A stretch of 5,013 nucleotides of DNA. It comes from Acidobacteriota bacterium. GTDB taxonomy: Bacteria > Acidobacteriota > Terriglobia > UBA7540. Below are positions 1 to 4,844 of the stretch, piece after piece. The position numbers were made by a program, and so were the translations under genes. The DNA lies in the NCBI GenBank assembly GCA_003224635.1, contig QHZK01000379.1:1-5013 (forward strand), read 5' to 3'. Within the stretch, counting starts at the first letter, position 1; each line of letters opens with the position of its first letter. Under the pieces are notes generated by a model. That model saw only the letters and a program-made list of their open reading frames with translations. It searched no databases and was not told the origin of the DNA.

Positions 1-241
1 AGATTTGCGCGCGCGACTGCCGGGTGCCCGTCGCCGCCGGATCGAAGCGTAAGGAGTCCACGGACACGACCAGCCAGGGAAAGGCGGTCCGCGTGCCGGG
101 CCCCTTGTGGAACTCCGCAATCGGGCTGAGCGACGGGTTGACGATCCCGAGCGCGCTCGCCTGGTCGCGCTGGATGATGGCGATGAGCTGGTTCACCAGC
201 GGTTTGGCAAAGGTCGCGTTGTACGCAGGCGTATACGGCAT
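1..241 (-). CDS. Partial phage neck/tail-completion candidate (N-terminal 80 codons)
   Basis: The frame opens with ATG at 241 (MPYTPAYNATF...) and runs off the left edge without a stop, so only 80 N-terminal residues are visible. The visible part begins with a likely helix (FAKPLVNQLIAIIQRDQASA) followed by a beta-type stretch ending FPWLVVSVDSLRFDP. A helix and then an FPxLVVS strand is reminiscent of small tail-completion or neck proteins that follow the connector gene in head-tail modules; this is inference from pattern and position. It is the last visible gene of the leftward cluster and starts 104 bases after the stop of the 177-residue gene, with a repeat hairpin filling the gap. Its ribosome binding site is poor: the only purine-rich motif (TAGG) sits almost against the ATG, and the repeat arm begins about 15 bases upstream. 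I see no diagnostic domain. The existence of the gene is well supported by frame and order; its function is not. Confidence 0.6.
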   Translation of the reverse strand, partial: MPYTPAYNATFAKPLVNQLIAIIQRDQASALGIVNPSLSPIAEFHKGPGTRTAFPWLVVSVDSLRFDPAATGTRQSRAQI

Positions 242-255
242 TGCCTAAAGTTTCG

Positions 256-341
256 CCACAGAGACACAGAGTCACAGAGAAAAGAAAAATGGCTTTTGAA
301 AAATCGCATGGTTTTTCTCTGTGTCTCTGTGGCTCTGTGGC
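256..341. repeat. Inverted octamer array A (CACAGAGN), intergenic hairpin
   Basis: Two 29-base arms, 256-284 and 313-341, are reverse complements apart from 2 mismatches, with a 28-base spacer. Each arm is made of three CACAGAG units separated by one variable base and ends in AAAA on the spacer side. Both mismatches fall on the variable base. The array fills almost all of the gap between the TGA at 345-347 and the ATG at 241. A transcript could fold it into a long stem. It might act as a terminator or RNA-stability element, but it lacks a T-tract after the stem in the direction of transcription, so a classical rho-independent terminator is unlikely. Confidence 0.9.
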
Positions 342-344
342 AAA

Positions 345-878
345 TCACGTTCCCCTCTTGTCGAACTTGCCGAACACCTGGCTCGAGCCGGTGTCGGCCG
401 GCGTCTGACCCTCGGGCTGGTCGCCGCCGGCGATGGCCTTGAGCGCGGGCTGGGCGGTCTCGGTGCGCGCCTGCGGATCGAAATACTTGTCATAAGGGCC
501 GCTCGCGAGCGGGCGGCTCTGCGCGTCGCGCGCGTCGAGGTCGTTTTTCATGCGCTGGTAATTGTCGGCGAAGGTTTTCGCCAGCGTGCCTGCGCTCAAG
601 ACGCCGAAGGTTGCGAGCGTCTGCCCGAGCTGCGCCGCCGCGCCGTAGCGATTGATCATCTCGCAGATGTTCGCGGCGTCGGGGGAGAGCAGGGCCTGGA
701 TCCCGGTCGCCGCGAGACCGGTCGCGACGAAACCGCGCCGCACCAGCACGGCGTTGATCTCCGCCGCCACGTCGTCAATGTAAGTCTGGATCAGCGTGTC
801 GGCCGGCTTCTGCTGCGCCGTGCCGCGCGCGAAGGTCGGAAACATGCCGGCGACGTTGGCGATCGTCGTGTAGCCCAT
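345..878 (-). CDS. Putative phage head-tail connector protein, 177 aa
   Basis: The frame begins MGYTTIANVAGMFPTF and ends FGKFDKRGT at a TGA. The first 55 residues (YTTIANV..., then a helix LIQTYIDDVAAEINAVLVRRGF) resemble the start of small connector or head-completion proteins of the Mu gp36 / HK97 gp6 type, in which an N-terminal 'Y-x-T-x-x-D/N-V' precedes a helix ending in 'L-x-x-R-G-Y/F'. This is pattern recognition, not a database match. Residues 56-110 are alanine-rich helices. The last 60 residues are polar, rich in Gly, Pro and Gln, and look disordered. Position supports the call: it follows the capsid gene and a small protein and precedes another small structural candidate. The start at 878 has only GAGAA as a possible Shine-Dalgarno, six bases upstream, and those bases belong to repeat array B. 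Structural role likely; exact role uncertain. Confidence 0.7.
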   Translation of the reverse strand: MGYTTIANVAGMFPTFARGTAQQKPADTLIQTYIDDVAAEINAVLVRRGFVATGLAATGIQALLSPDAANICEMINRYGAAAQLGQTLATFGVLSAGTLAKTFADNYQRMKNDLDARDAQSRPLASGPYDKYFDPQARTETAQPALKAIAGGDQPEGQTPADTGSSQVFGKFDKRGT

Positions 879-883
879 AATCG

Positions 884-981
884 GTTCTCAGTTTTCAGTT
901 ATCAGTTCTCAGCTATCAGCTATCAGTCAAAGGCAACTTCTTCCGGTTCTTACTGACGACTGATAACTGAAAACTGAGAAC
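884..981. repeat. Inverted heptamer array B (TCAGTNN), intergenic hairpin
   Basis: The outer arms 884-906 and 959-981 are perfect 23-base reverse complements. The left arm continues as further heptamers to about 928 (TCAGTTT, TCAGTTA, TCAGTTC, TCAGCTA twice). A unique spacer of about 20 bases lies in the middle. The array fills the 108-base gap between the TGA at 987-989 and the ATG at 878. Translated in any frame it gives the 'QFSVISYQ' type of peptide often seen as spurious protein tails in repeat-rich bacterial genomes. Confidence 0.9.
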
Positions 982-986
982 TTCTT

Positions 987-1193
987 TCAGGCCTTCGGCT
1001 CGTCGAGCCGCTGCACCTGGCCGAGCTTGAGCGGCGCCGCTTCCTCCTCGCTGAGCTCGATCGAGCCCGAAGCGTCCACCGGGATTTCAGCGCCGTTGGC
1101 CGCGCTTCGGACCTTCTCCGGCGCGTCCTCTCCCTCGGGAACGTAGAGGCGAAGGGAATGCTCGATCGGCCGCAGGACTTTGAATTTGGGCAT
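987..1193 (-). CDS. Small phage structural-type protein, 68 aa
   Basis: The protein runs MPKFKVLRPIEHSLRLYVPEG... to ...QRLDEPKA. Its plan is a short basic strand (KFKVLRPIEH), an acidic loop with Pro and Gly, and then 'IELSEEEAAPLKLGQV'. It resembles very small phage proteins with the pattern 'V-L-x-x-x-x-H-x-G-x-x-Y-x-x-G-x-x-[I/V]-x-L-x-x-E-x-A-x-x-L-x-x-x-G-x-[V/I]', which recur just downstream of the major capsid gene in Mu-like and related head modules (I recall a DUF7210-like group; name not verified). The start is secure: AAGGAG at 1201-1206 lies seven bases upstream of the ATG at 1193. Between the capsid stop and this Shine-Dalgarno there is nothing but repeat array C. Its role, perhaps in head stabilisation or in the connector region, is unknown. 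Confidence 0.75.
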   Translation of the reverse strand: MPKFKVLRPIEHSLRLYVPEGEDAPEKVRSAANGAEIPVDASGSIELSEEEAAPLKLGQVQRLDEPKA

Positions 1194-1200
1194 GAGGTCA

Positions 1201-1206
1201 CTCCTT
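1201..1206 (-). promoter_or_regulatory. Shine-Dalgarno site of the 68-aa gene
   Basis: AAGGAG on the minus strand, seven bases before the ATG at 1193. It fixes the start of the gene. It directly abuts, and shares about one base with, the end of repeat array C, so the array lies immediately upstream of an intact ribosome binding site. Confidence 0.8.
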
Positions 1207-1287
1207 CGGGTTTCGGGATTCGGGTTTCGGGATTCGGGATTGAAAATTCTTCCTTCCCGAATCCCGAGTCCCGAATCCCGAATCCCG
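1206..1287. repeat. Inverted heptamer array C (CGGGNTT), intergenic hairpin
   Basis: The left arm, about 1206-1240, alternates CGGGTTT and CGGGATT. The right arm, 1256-1287, is four complementary heptamers (CCCGAAT/CCCGAGT). The spacer at 1241-1255 is AT-rich (contains GAAAATTC). The array stops six bases from the TAA of the capsid gene (1294-1296) and abuts the next Shine-Dalgarno. The same family occurs inside the protease gene at 4286-4409, with a similar GAATTT-containing spacer. Confidence 0.9.
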
Positions 1288-1293
1288 TTGTCT

Positions 1294-2226
1294 TTACGCC
1301 GTGGCGTTCAAAAACACAAATCCCCCCGCCGAGGCCACGAGCTGGATGTCGTCGTAGCGGTGCACTTCGATCACGTCGGCGGATTTCGACTCCTGGCGAT
1401 AGCGCTTCACCAGCGTCCCGCTGAGTTCGGGCGCGCCGAAGAGCCAGCGAAACGTGTAGCCCAGCGTCACCTCGCGGCGGCGCGGCTCGGGCAGGACATA
1501 GGCGAGCAGGGCGTGCTTGCCCCAGACGAAATCGAGCGCGGGCGTCTGGCCCTCGTTCGCCGTGTCGTACTCCGCCCCCAGCACCCAGAAGTTGTCCAGG
1601 CCGAAAGCGGTCTTGAGCGCCTCGGGATCGAGCACGCCCACCTGCGTGTACTTGAACCGGTCGATGATCTTGGGGTGCTGCCGGAGGGCCGAGAACACCG
1701 GCCAGGAGACCGCCAGCGTGTTCGGCGCCTTGGCGATGGCCTTCTTGATAACCGTCTTCTGCGCCTCGACGGCGGAGATGGGGTCGGAGTTCACGTAGTC
1801 GGACCACTGGCTGGTGCCGGAAAGCGTGGTGTTCGAGACCGCGCCGCCGAGCACCAGGTTGGCCACTCGAATCTCGTGGTCGAGCAGGACGGCGTTGGTC
1901 AGGTTCTCGGTGGTGTTGATTTCGAGATCGACGCCGTCGGAGTTGGCGCGCTCTTCGTCCGAGATCTTGTCCTTGAGCGAGTGGTCGTCGCAAAAGTAGG
2001 CGTTGTTCGACAGCGTCCAGGGCGCGATCTCGCGCGCTTCGGCGCCGGCGTGCCGGACGGTCTCGTATTGCCGGAACTTTTCCTTGCCGTAGACCCAGTA
2101 GCGGCCCGACTGCTTCATCACCGGCGCGATGGGAAAGAGCCGCTCGGCGTAGTAGTCGTCGTTCTGGTAGCCGACGCTCACGTTATTGAGCGGTTGGTCC
2201 AGATATTGAAGCGAAATGTCAGCCAT
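1294..2226 (-). CDS. Major capsid protein, 310 aa
   Basis: This is the probable main subunit of the icosahedral head. The frame begins MADISLQYLDQPLNNVSVGY and ends FVFLNATA with TAA. Features I recognise from phage major capsid proteins (HK97 fold, lambda-E/P22-coat-like group): an N-terminal segment with 'YYAERLFPIAPV'; a middle section 'LLDHEIRVANLVL' followed by the 'SGTSQWSDYVNSDPI' loop; the conserved-looking 'PNTLAVSWPVFSALRQHPKIIDRFKY' block at about 167-192, typical of capsid subunits; and a late strand segment 'LLAYVLPEPRRREVTLGYTFRW'. The length of 310 residues suits this group, and no separate N-terminal delta domain is evident, consistent with a separately encoded scaffold. GGAG at 2233-2236 lies six bases upstream of the ATG. 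It follows the protease/scaffold and decoration-like genes and precedes connector candidates, the standard head-module order. Family assignment comes from recall of sequence patterns. Confidence 0.85.
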   Translation of the reverse strand: MADISLQYLDQPLNNVSVGYQNDDYYAERLFPIAPVMKQSGRYWVYGKEKFRQYETVRHAGAEAREIAPWTLSNNAYFCDDHSLKDKISDEERANSDGVDLEINTTENLTNAVLLDHEIRVANLVLGGAVSNTTLSGTSQWSDYVNSDPISAVEAQKTVIKKAIAKAPNTLAVSWPVFSALRQHPKIIDRFKYTQVGVLDPEALKTAFGLDNFWVLGAEYDTANEGQTPALDFVWGKHALLAYVLPEPRRREVTLGYTFRWLFGAPELSGTLVKRYRQESKSADVIEVHRYDDIQLVASAGGFVFLNATA

Positions 2227-2232
2227 GCTTTT

Positions 2233-2236
2233 CTCC
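2233..2236 (-). promoter_or_regulatory. Shine-Dalgarno site of the major capsid gene
   Basis: GGAG on the minus strand, six bases upstream of the ATG at 2226. It supports this start. It is separated from the nearest repeat array by more than 60 bases, unlike most other sites in this window. Confidence 0.7.
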
Positions 2237-2244
2237 GGGCAGAT

Positions 2245-2263
2245 GCTCCGCGTGCAGCGGAGC
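2245..2263. repeat. GC-rich hairpin in the capsid gene leader
   Basis: A perfect 7-base stem, GCTCCGC (2245-2251) with GCGGAGC (2257-2263), around a 5-base loop. It sits 8 bases upstream of the capsid Shine-Dalgarno. It could affect stability of the capsid mRNA 5' end or translation initiation. There is no T-tract, so it is not an obvious terminator. It is not made of the 7/8-base units seen elsewhere. Confidence 0.55.
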
Positions 2264-2300
2264 AGTTCAAGCCCTCCGGCGCGCGCCGTCTGCCCTTCGT

Positions 2301-2372
2301 GAGTGAGTCAGTTAGTCAGTTCGTCAGTCGGTCAGTACTGACAGACTGAAATACTGATTCACTGACTGACTC
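2301..2372. repeat. Inverted octamer array D1 (TCAGTNNN)
   Basis: Two arms of about 36 bases meet at the palindrome GTCAGTACTGAC (2331-2342), so there is almost no loop. TCAGT recurs about every 8 bases, and the arm-to-arm mismatches fall mostly on the three variable bases between cores. With array D2 and the 69 bases between them it makes up most of the 291-base gap between the decoration-like gene and the capsid gene. That gap holds no plausible gene. Confidence 0.88.
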
Positions 2373-2392
2373 CGCTGGCGCGCCGCCTTCCG

Positions 2393-2427
2393 CTGAGATC
2401 CACCGCCAGACCCGGGGATCACCTCAG
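2393..2427. repeat. Imperfect hairpin between arrays D1 and D2
   Basis: CTGAGATCC (2393-2401) pairs with GGATC (2416-2420), two unpaired bases, then CTCAG (2423-2427). It lies in the 2373-2441 segment, the only non-array DNA besides the capsid leader in this long gap. It may be a remnant of the original intergenic sequence. Its function is unknown. Confidence 0.4.
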
Positions 2428-2441
2428 CCGCGTAGCAAGAA

Positions 2442-2512
2442 GTTCGTCAGTTGGTCAGTTCGTCAGTTGGTCAGTTCTTACTGAAAAACTGACTGACTGA
2501 AATACTGACGAC
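2442..2512. repeat. Inverted octamer array D2 (TCAGTNNN)
   Basis: The left arm alternates GTCAGTTG and GTCAGTTC from about 2442 to 2477. The right arm (about 2480-2512) carries the complementary ACTGA cores. The array ends five bases from the TAA at 2518-2520 of the decoration-like gene. It has the same core as D1 and D3 but different variable bases, so it is not a simple copy of either. Confidence 0.88.
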
Positions 2513-2517
2513 TTCCT

Positions 2518-3009
2518 TTACATCTTGGTCTGGCCAAAGTTGAGGCGCACCTGCACGACGTCGTTGACGGCGGAAACCCCGTGCTCGGCGGTGCCGACGG
2601 TGTAGACCGTAGTCCCCGCCGTGATGCCCGACGTCGCCAGGCTCTGCACGCGGCCGTAGCTGTCGGCCACGATCAGCGTGTCACCCTGGTTGATCGCGCC
2701 CGCCGCGATGCAGCGCGCCACGCCGTTCACCTGCAGCGTCATGCCGCGATTGGTCAAGCTGTAGAGCGTGGGCGCCGAGCCGGTCACCGAGGTCGGGTTC
2801 GTGCCCTGGGGCACGAAGTAGTTGGGCTCGACGAAGTGCTCGGTGAGCACTCCCAGGACGCCCGCCGCGTTCTGGGCCGCCGGCACGGCCGCGTACTGCG
2901 CCTTCTGCGTCGAGCTGTTGGCCGTCGACTTCACCATCACGGTGAACTTGTGCGCCCTGACGTTCGCGTCCGACCGGAACCCGAGCGCCAATCCGTTGAT
3001 TGCTGCCAT
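2518..3009 (-). CDS. Putative capsid decoration/cement protein (DUF2190-like), 163 aa
   Basis: The protein starts MAAINGLALGFRSDANVRAH and ends VQVRLNFGQTKM. It is rich in Ala, Val, Thr and Gly, with short beta-type segments. Two stretches fit small head-decoration or capsid-stabilising proteins: a region around residues 40-60 ('AAGVLGVLTEHF') and a beta-barrel-like 'INQGDTLIVADSYGRVQ' followed by 'AEHGVSAVNDVVQVRL'. In DUF2190-type proteins a similar 'G.....A..G..GD.V..d..G.v' pattern is usual; this is recall, not a search. It lies between the protease/scaffold and the major capsid gene, a usual place for decoration proteins. The start at 3009 is preceded by GGAGG at 3014-3018 on the minus strand, four bases from the ATG. 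No signal peptide or membrane segment is seen. Role likely but not proven. Confidence 0.75.
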   Translation of the reverse strand: MAAINGLALGFRSDANVRAHKFTVMVKSTANSSTQKAQYAAVPAAQNAAGVLGVLTEHFVEPNYFVPQGTNPTSVTGSAPTLYSLTNRGMTLQVNGVARCIAAGAINQGDTLIVADSYGRVQSLATSGITAGTTVYTVGTAEHGVSAVNDVVQVRLNFGQTKM

Positions 3010-3010
3010 G

Positions 3011-3018
3011 TCTCCTCC
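3011..3018 (-). promoter_or_regulatory. Shine-Dalgarno site of the decoration-like gene
   Basis: GGAGGAGA on the minus strand directly before CATG; the best core, GGAGG, is four bases from the start codon. Repeat array D3 begins at the next base or two upstream, the same arrangement as at the 68-aa gene. Confidence 0.75.
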
Positions 3019-3120
3019 AGTTCTTCAGTCGGTCAGTTAGTCAGTGCGTCAGTTAAGTCAGCAAACCTTACAAACTGAAAAACTGACAAACTGACTAACT
3101 GAAATACTGACAAACTGACG
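3019..3120. repeat. Inverted octamer array D3 (TCAGTNNN), intergenic hairpin
   Basis: The left arm, about 3024-3060, has TCAGT cores at 8-base spacing. The right arm, about 3071-3119, carries the complementary ACTGA cores. The spacer is short (GCAAACCTTAC). The array fills almost the whole gap between the TGA at 3128-3130 and the Shine-Dalgarno at 3011-3018. It is the third array of this core within 1.1 kb. Confidence 0.88.
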
Positions 3121-3127
3121 TACTCCT

Positions 3128-3886
3128 TCACTGCGTGATCCCCGCCGCCTCGCTGTCGATATCGCCCAGCAGGCGGCGCCGGTGCGCGGCGCGGTAGCGA
3201 CGATCGAGCTCGCGGTCGCTGGCCAGCGCCTTCTTGAGCGCTTTCGAGTAGCTCAAGTGCTCTTCGGCGACGAGCCGCTCGGTGCGGACGCGCACCTCAT
3301 CGTCCACGCTCAACTCCGCCGTCGAGCCGAGGCCGACCGACCCCAGGCGCACCGAGGGAACGGCGCGCTTGACGTAGTCGTCAAACTCGCGCGGACGCTC
3401 GAGGGCGTCACGGAAGAAGAACTTCCGGTCGCGCGGCAGGATTTTGCCGGCGCGCACGGCCTCGTCGAGCCTTTTCTCCGCCTCCTGGGCGGCGATGTAA
3501 TCGGCGAGCGTGATGCGGCCCTCGCGCGCCAGCGCGGCGGCGCGGGCATTGTCCAGCACGCCGCTTTTCACGGCCTCGCTCAGGAGCACGGCGCGTCCGC
3601 CCGCCTCAGTCCCTTGGGCCTGGTCCACGGCCTCGAGGCGCCGCCTGATCTCGTCAAACGTGGTCGAGGGGGCGACGCCGAGGCGCTCCGCGAGCTTCTG
3701 GCTGGGACAGTCGGTCGAGGCGTCCTCAGTTCCGTTCGGAGCGTCCGCGCCGCCGTCCAGGTGTTGCTGCGCGTAATCGGCGAACTCACCCGCGTCGATG
3801 AACCCGAGCGGCTCGTCCTCGTCAAAAACTCCGTGATGGCCGGCGTGCGGCCCGTCATCGAGTTTCTTGAGCGTGAGCTGTTTCAT
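3128..3886 (-). CDS. Internal-start scaffold protein candidate (Mu Z-like), 252 aa
   Basis: An in-frame ATG at 3886 (MKQLTLKKLDDG...) has the best ribosome binding site around here, AAGGAG at 3895-3900, eight bases upstream. Translation from it gives a protein covering only the C-terminal part of the long frame. It is charged and helical with no enzyme motif: an acidic N-terminal region, then 'KLAERLGVAPSTTFDEIRRR', a long helical stretch ('RAAALAREGRITLADYIAAQ'), 'AGKILPRDRKFFFRDALERP', and a highly charged, Arg-rich tail ('YRAAHRRRLLGDIDSEAAG'). This suits a head scaffold. In phage Mu the scaffold Z is made from an internal in-frame start inside the protease gene I, so the arrangement has precedent. 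It could instead be an originally separate gene now continuous with the protease frame through repeat insertion. Confidence 0.7.
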   Translation of the reverse strand: MKQLTLKKLDDGPHAGHHGVFDEDEPLGFIDAGEFADYAQQHLDGGADAPNGTEDASTDCPSQKLAERLGVAPSTTFDEIRRRLEAVDQAQGTEAGGRAVLLSEAVKSGVLDNARAAALAREGRITLADYIAAQEAEKRLDEAVRAGKILPRDRKFFFRDALERPREFDDYVKRAVPSVRLGSVGLGSTAELSVDDEVRVRTERLVAEEHLSYSKALKKALASDRELDRRYRAAHRRRLLGDIDSEAAGITQ

Positions 3887-4768
3887 TTCTGTTTCTCCTT
3901 CAAGGGCTGGGAGGGCGGTTAATCGGGTGATCCCATTCGCTGCGCACAGGGCAGGCGGGTGATCGGATGATCGGGTCATTGAAAATCCAGAGCGAGATTC
4001 TTCGCTTCGCTCAGAATGACAAGCGAGGGGCTCAGAATGACGAATGGCCCGATGGCTCGATGACCCGATGACCCGATCCGCAACGAGGTCGGTCAGCATG
4101 ATCGGCGGCAGCTCTTCCAGAAACGGATGATTGGTGAGCGCGCCCGAGGTGAGCGTAGCGCCCTGAGGCTCGCCGGTCGCCTTGTCGCGATAGTTCCAGT
4201 CGATCGAGGGCGAGAAGAAGCGATACGCCCCGCTCTTGATCAGGCCGAGCGCCTCTTTGGTCCACTCGACCAGAGCGTACAAAAGCCGGTGTCCGGTGTC
4301 CGGGGTTCGGGGTTCGGGCGCTCGAAATTCTCCCTGCCCTGATGCCGAGCCCTGAGCCCCAAGTCCCGCGCTTTTTTCCCGAACCCCGAGCCCCGAAACC
4401 CGAAACCCGAGCTCGTGGATCCAGCCCGCCGCCGGCACGGGACCGCCGAGGGCGACCTCGGGCGCTTCACTCGCGTGCTCGTAATCAATCACCACCTGAT
4501 CGTTCTTGCGCTTCTCGAAATTGCGCGCCATGGCCTCGAGGTCACGCGAGGTGATGGAGAACTCGCGGCCGCCTTTCACCCACCTGCCCTTGAGCGCGAT
4601 CGGGATCTCGTAAAGGTCTTGGGCGCCGCGCCGGACGGCCGGGACGCGGGCGGAAAGCAGGGTGGCGAAGTGATTGCGAAATTCCAGATTCGAAATTCCA
4701 AATTCCAGACTCGAAGCCTTGCGCTCGGTTGGCCTTAAACGTTCAGTTGTTGATCTTAAATTTGTCAT
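3128..4768 (-). CDS. Mu gpI-like prohead protease with scaffold-like C-terminal half, 546 aa
   Basis: The recognisable protein starts near residue 37 ('LLSARVP') and contains a Mu-like I protease region. Visible marks are 'ALKGRWVKGGREFSITSRDL' at about 58-77, 'VVIDYEHASE' at 92-101 (His98 a candidate catalytic residue by analogy with herpes-type proteases), 'PVPAAGWIHEL' at 110-120, 'EWTKEALGLIKSGAYRFFSP' at 168-187 (Ser186 a candidate nucleophile; inferred) and 'GALTNHPFLEELPPIML' at 209-225. Such proteases cleave scaffold and head proteins during assembly. The scaffold-like half begins at about 295. Two repeat-derived stretches interrupt the protein in frame: residues about 121-160, inside the protease domain, and about 230-293, between the halves. 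Residues 1 to about 32 are also repeat-like. I chose ATG 4768 over the longer frame's ATG at 4900, which lies inside a repeat hairpin; neither has a good ribosome binding site. The true start, and whether the protease is active, remain open. Confidence 0.75.
   Translation of the reverse strand: MTNLRSTTERLRPTERKASSLEFGISNLEFRNHFATLLSARVPAVRRGAQDLYEIPIALKGRWVKGGREFSITSRDLEAMARNFEKRKNDQVVIDYEHASEAPEVALGGPVPAAGWIHELGFRVSGLGVREKSAGLGAQGSASGQGEFRAPEPRTPDTGHRLLYALVEWTKEALGLIKSGAYRFFSPSIDWNYRDKATGEPQGATLTSGALTNHPFLEELPPIMLTDLVADRVIGSSSHRAIRHSEPLACHSERSEESRSGFSMTRSSDHPPALCAANGITRLTALPALEGETEMKQLTLKKLDDGPHAGHHGVFDEDEPLGFIDAGEFADYAQQHLDGGADAPNGTEDASTDCPSQKLAERLGVAPSTTFDEIRRRLEAVDQAQGTEAGGRAVLLSEAVKSGVLDNARAAALAREGRITLADYIAAQEAEKRLDEAVRAGKILPRDRKFFFRDALERPREFDDYVKRAVPSVRLGSVGLGSTAELSVDDEVRVRTERLVAEEHLSYSKALKKALASDRELDRRYRAAHRRRLLGDIDSEAAGITQ
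3895..3900 (-). promoter_or_regulatory. Strong internal Shine-Dalgarno for the scaffold-like product
   Basis: AAGGAG on the minus strand, eight bases before the in-frame ATG at 3886. It is a better match than any site near the start of the protease frame. This argues that the scaffold-like part is translated on its own, with or without a longer fusion. Confidence 0.7.
3919..4079. repeat. Octamer array E (CATCGGGT-like) inside the protease/scaffold frame
   Basis: The right arm at 4042-4079 repeats an 8-base unit (CCGATGGC, CGATGACC and similar). The inverted partner lies at about 3957-3981 (GGTGATCGGATGATCGGGTC), with a further weak unit at 3919-3933. On the minus strand it encodes 'DRVIGSSSHRAIRHSE...' and later 'MTRSSDHPPAL', peptide with no resemblance to phage proteins. 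It separates the end of the protease ('PPIMLTDLVA') from the scaffold start, where other gene boundaries in this window also carry arrays. Confidence 0.8.
3994..4042. repeat. 'HSERSEES'-encoding repeat nested in array E
   Basis: The segment 3994-4020 (minus strand GTCATTCTGAGCGAAGCG, then AAGAATCTC) is a repeat I recognise from many environmental bacterial genomes, often mistranslated as 'HSERSEES'. A partial second copy, GTCATTCTGAG, ends at 4041. It sits between the two arms of array E, in its spacer position, so one repeat appears nested in another. Recognition is from memory. Confidence 0.75.
4286..4409. repeat. Heptamer array F (CGGGNTT) inside the protease coding region
   Basis: The arm at 4286-4318 (units such as CGGTGTC and CGGGGTT) faces the arm at 4377-4409 (CCCGAAA/CCCGAGC units), with a spacer of about 58 bases that holds further GGGCTC-like units. 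It is the same family as array C. It is translated through in frame as about 40 residues rich in Gly, Arg, Pro and Ser, between 'AAGWIHEL' and 'LLYALVEWT'; these two blocks are nearly adjacent in Mu-type proteases as I recall them. Confidence 0.85.
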
Positions 4769-4840
4769 GTCAATCTCACATCTGCGATATTCAATATTCC
4801 TTTTGATCTTGAATTTGTAATCTTCAATTTTTAATTTGCT
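4678..4840. repeat. Heptamer arrays G (GGAATTT / AATTTNN) at the protease start
   Basis: Segment 4678-4714 is a run of heptamers (ATTCCAG, ATTCGAA, ATTCCAA, ATTCCAG), translated on the minus strand as 'SLEFGISNLEFR'. Segment 4750-4840 is an AT-rich stretch with GATCTTAAATTTG and GATCTTGAATTTG copies and AATTTTTAATTTG units, a marked drop in GC within otherwise GC-rich DNA. Both are of the low-complexity intergenic type. The candidate ATG at 4768 lies within this region. The AT-rich stretch could hold a promoter for the downstream genes, but I see no convincing -35/-10 pair. Confidence 0.7.
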
Positions 4841-4844
4841 TTCG

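Noticed and set aside
256..341. Array A as a rho-independent terminator
   Set aside because: The stem is long and the spacer is 28 bases, without a T-tract after the second arm in the transcription direction; downstream genes continue on the same strand.
321..956. 211-codon plus-strand open frame opposite the 177-aa gene
   Set aside because: It starts inside repeat array A and ends inside array B ('FSVFSYQFSAISYQ'), with an Arg/Ala-rich shadow translation.
950..1993. 347-codon minus-strand frame overlapping the capsid and the 68-aa gene
   Set aside because: It is out of frame with both, Arg-rich, and translates repeat arrays B and C ('GFGIRDSGFG', 'SQFSVISRQ'). The capsid frame has the ribosome binding site and family-like sequence.
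1180..2349. 389-codon plus-strand open frame
   Set aside because: It lies opposite the major capsid gene, reads through repeat array C at its start and array D1 at its end, and its translation is Val/Arg/Gly-rich without any motif: a high-GC antisense shadow.
2301..3120. TCAGTNNN arrays as a CRISPR array
   Set aside because: Units are 8 bases, contiguous and inverted between arms. There are no 25-40 base repeats with unique spacers and no cas genes.
3182..3922. 246-codon plus-strand open frame opposite the scaffold region
   Set aside because: It has shadow-type composition, no ribosome binding site or recognisable domain, and opposes the direction of every supported gene.
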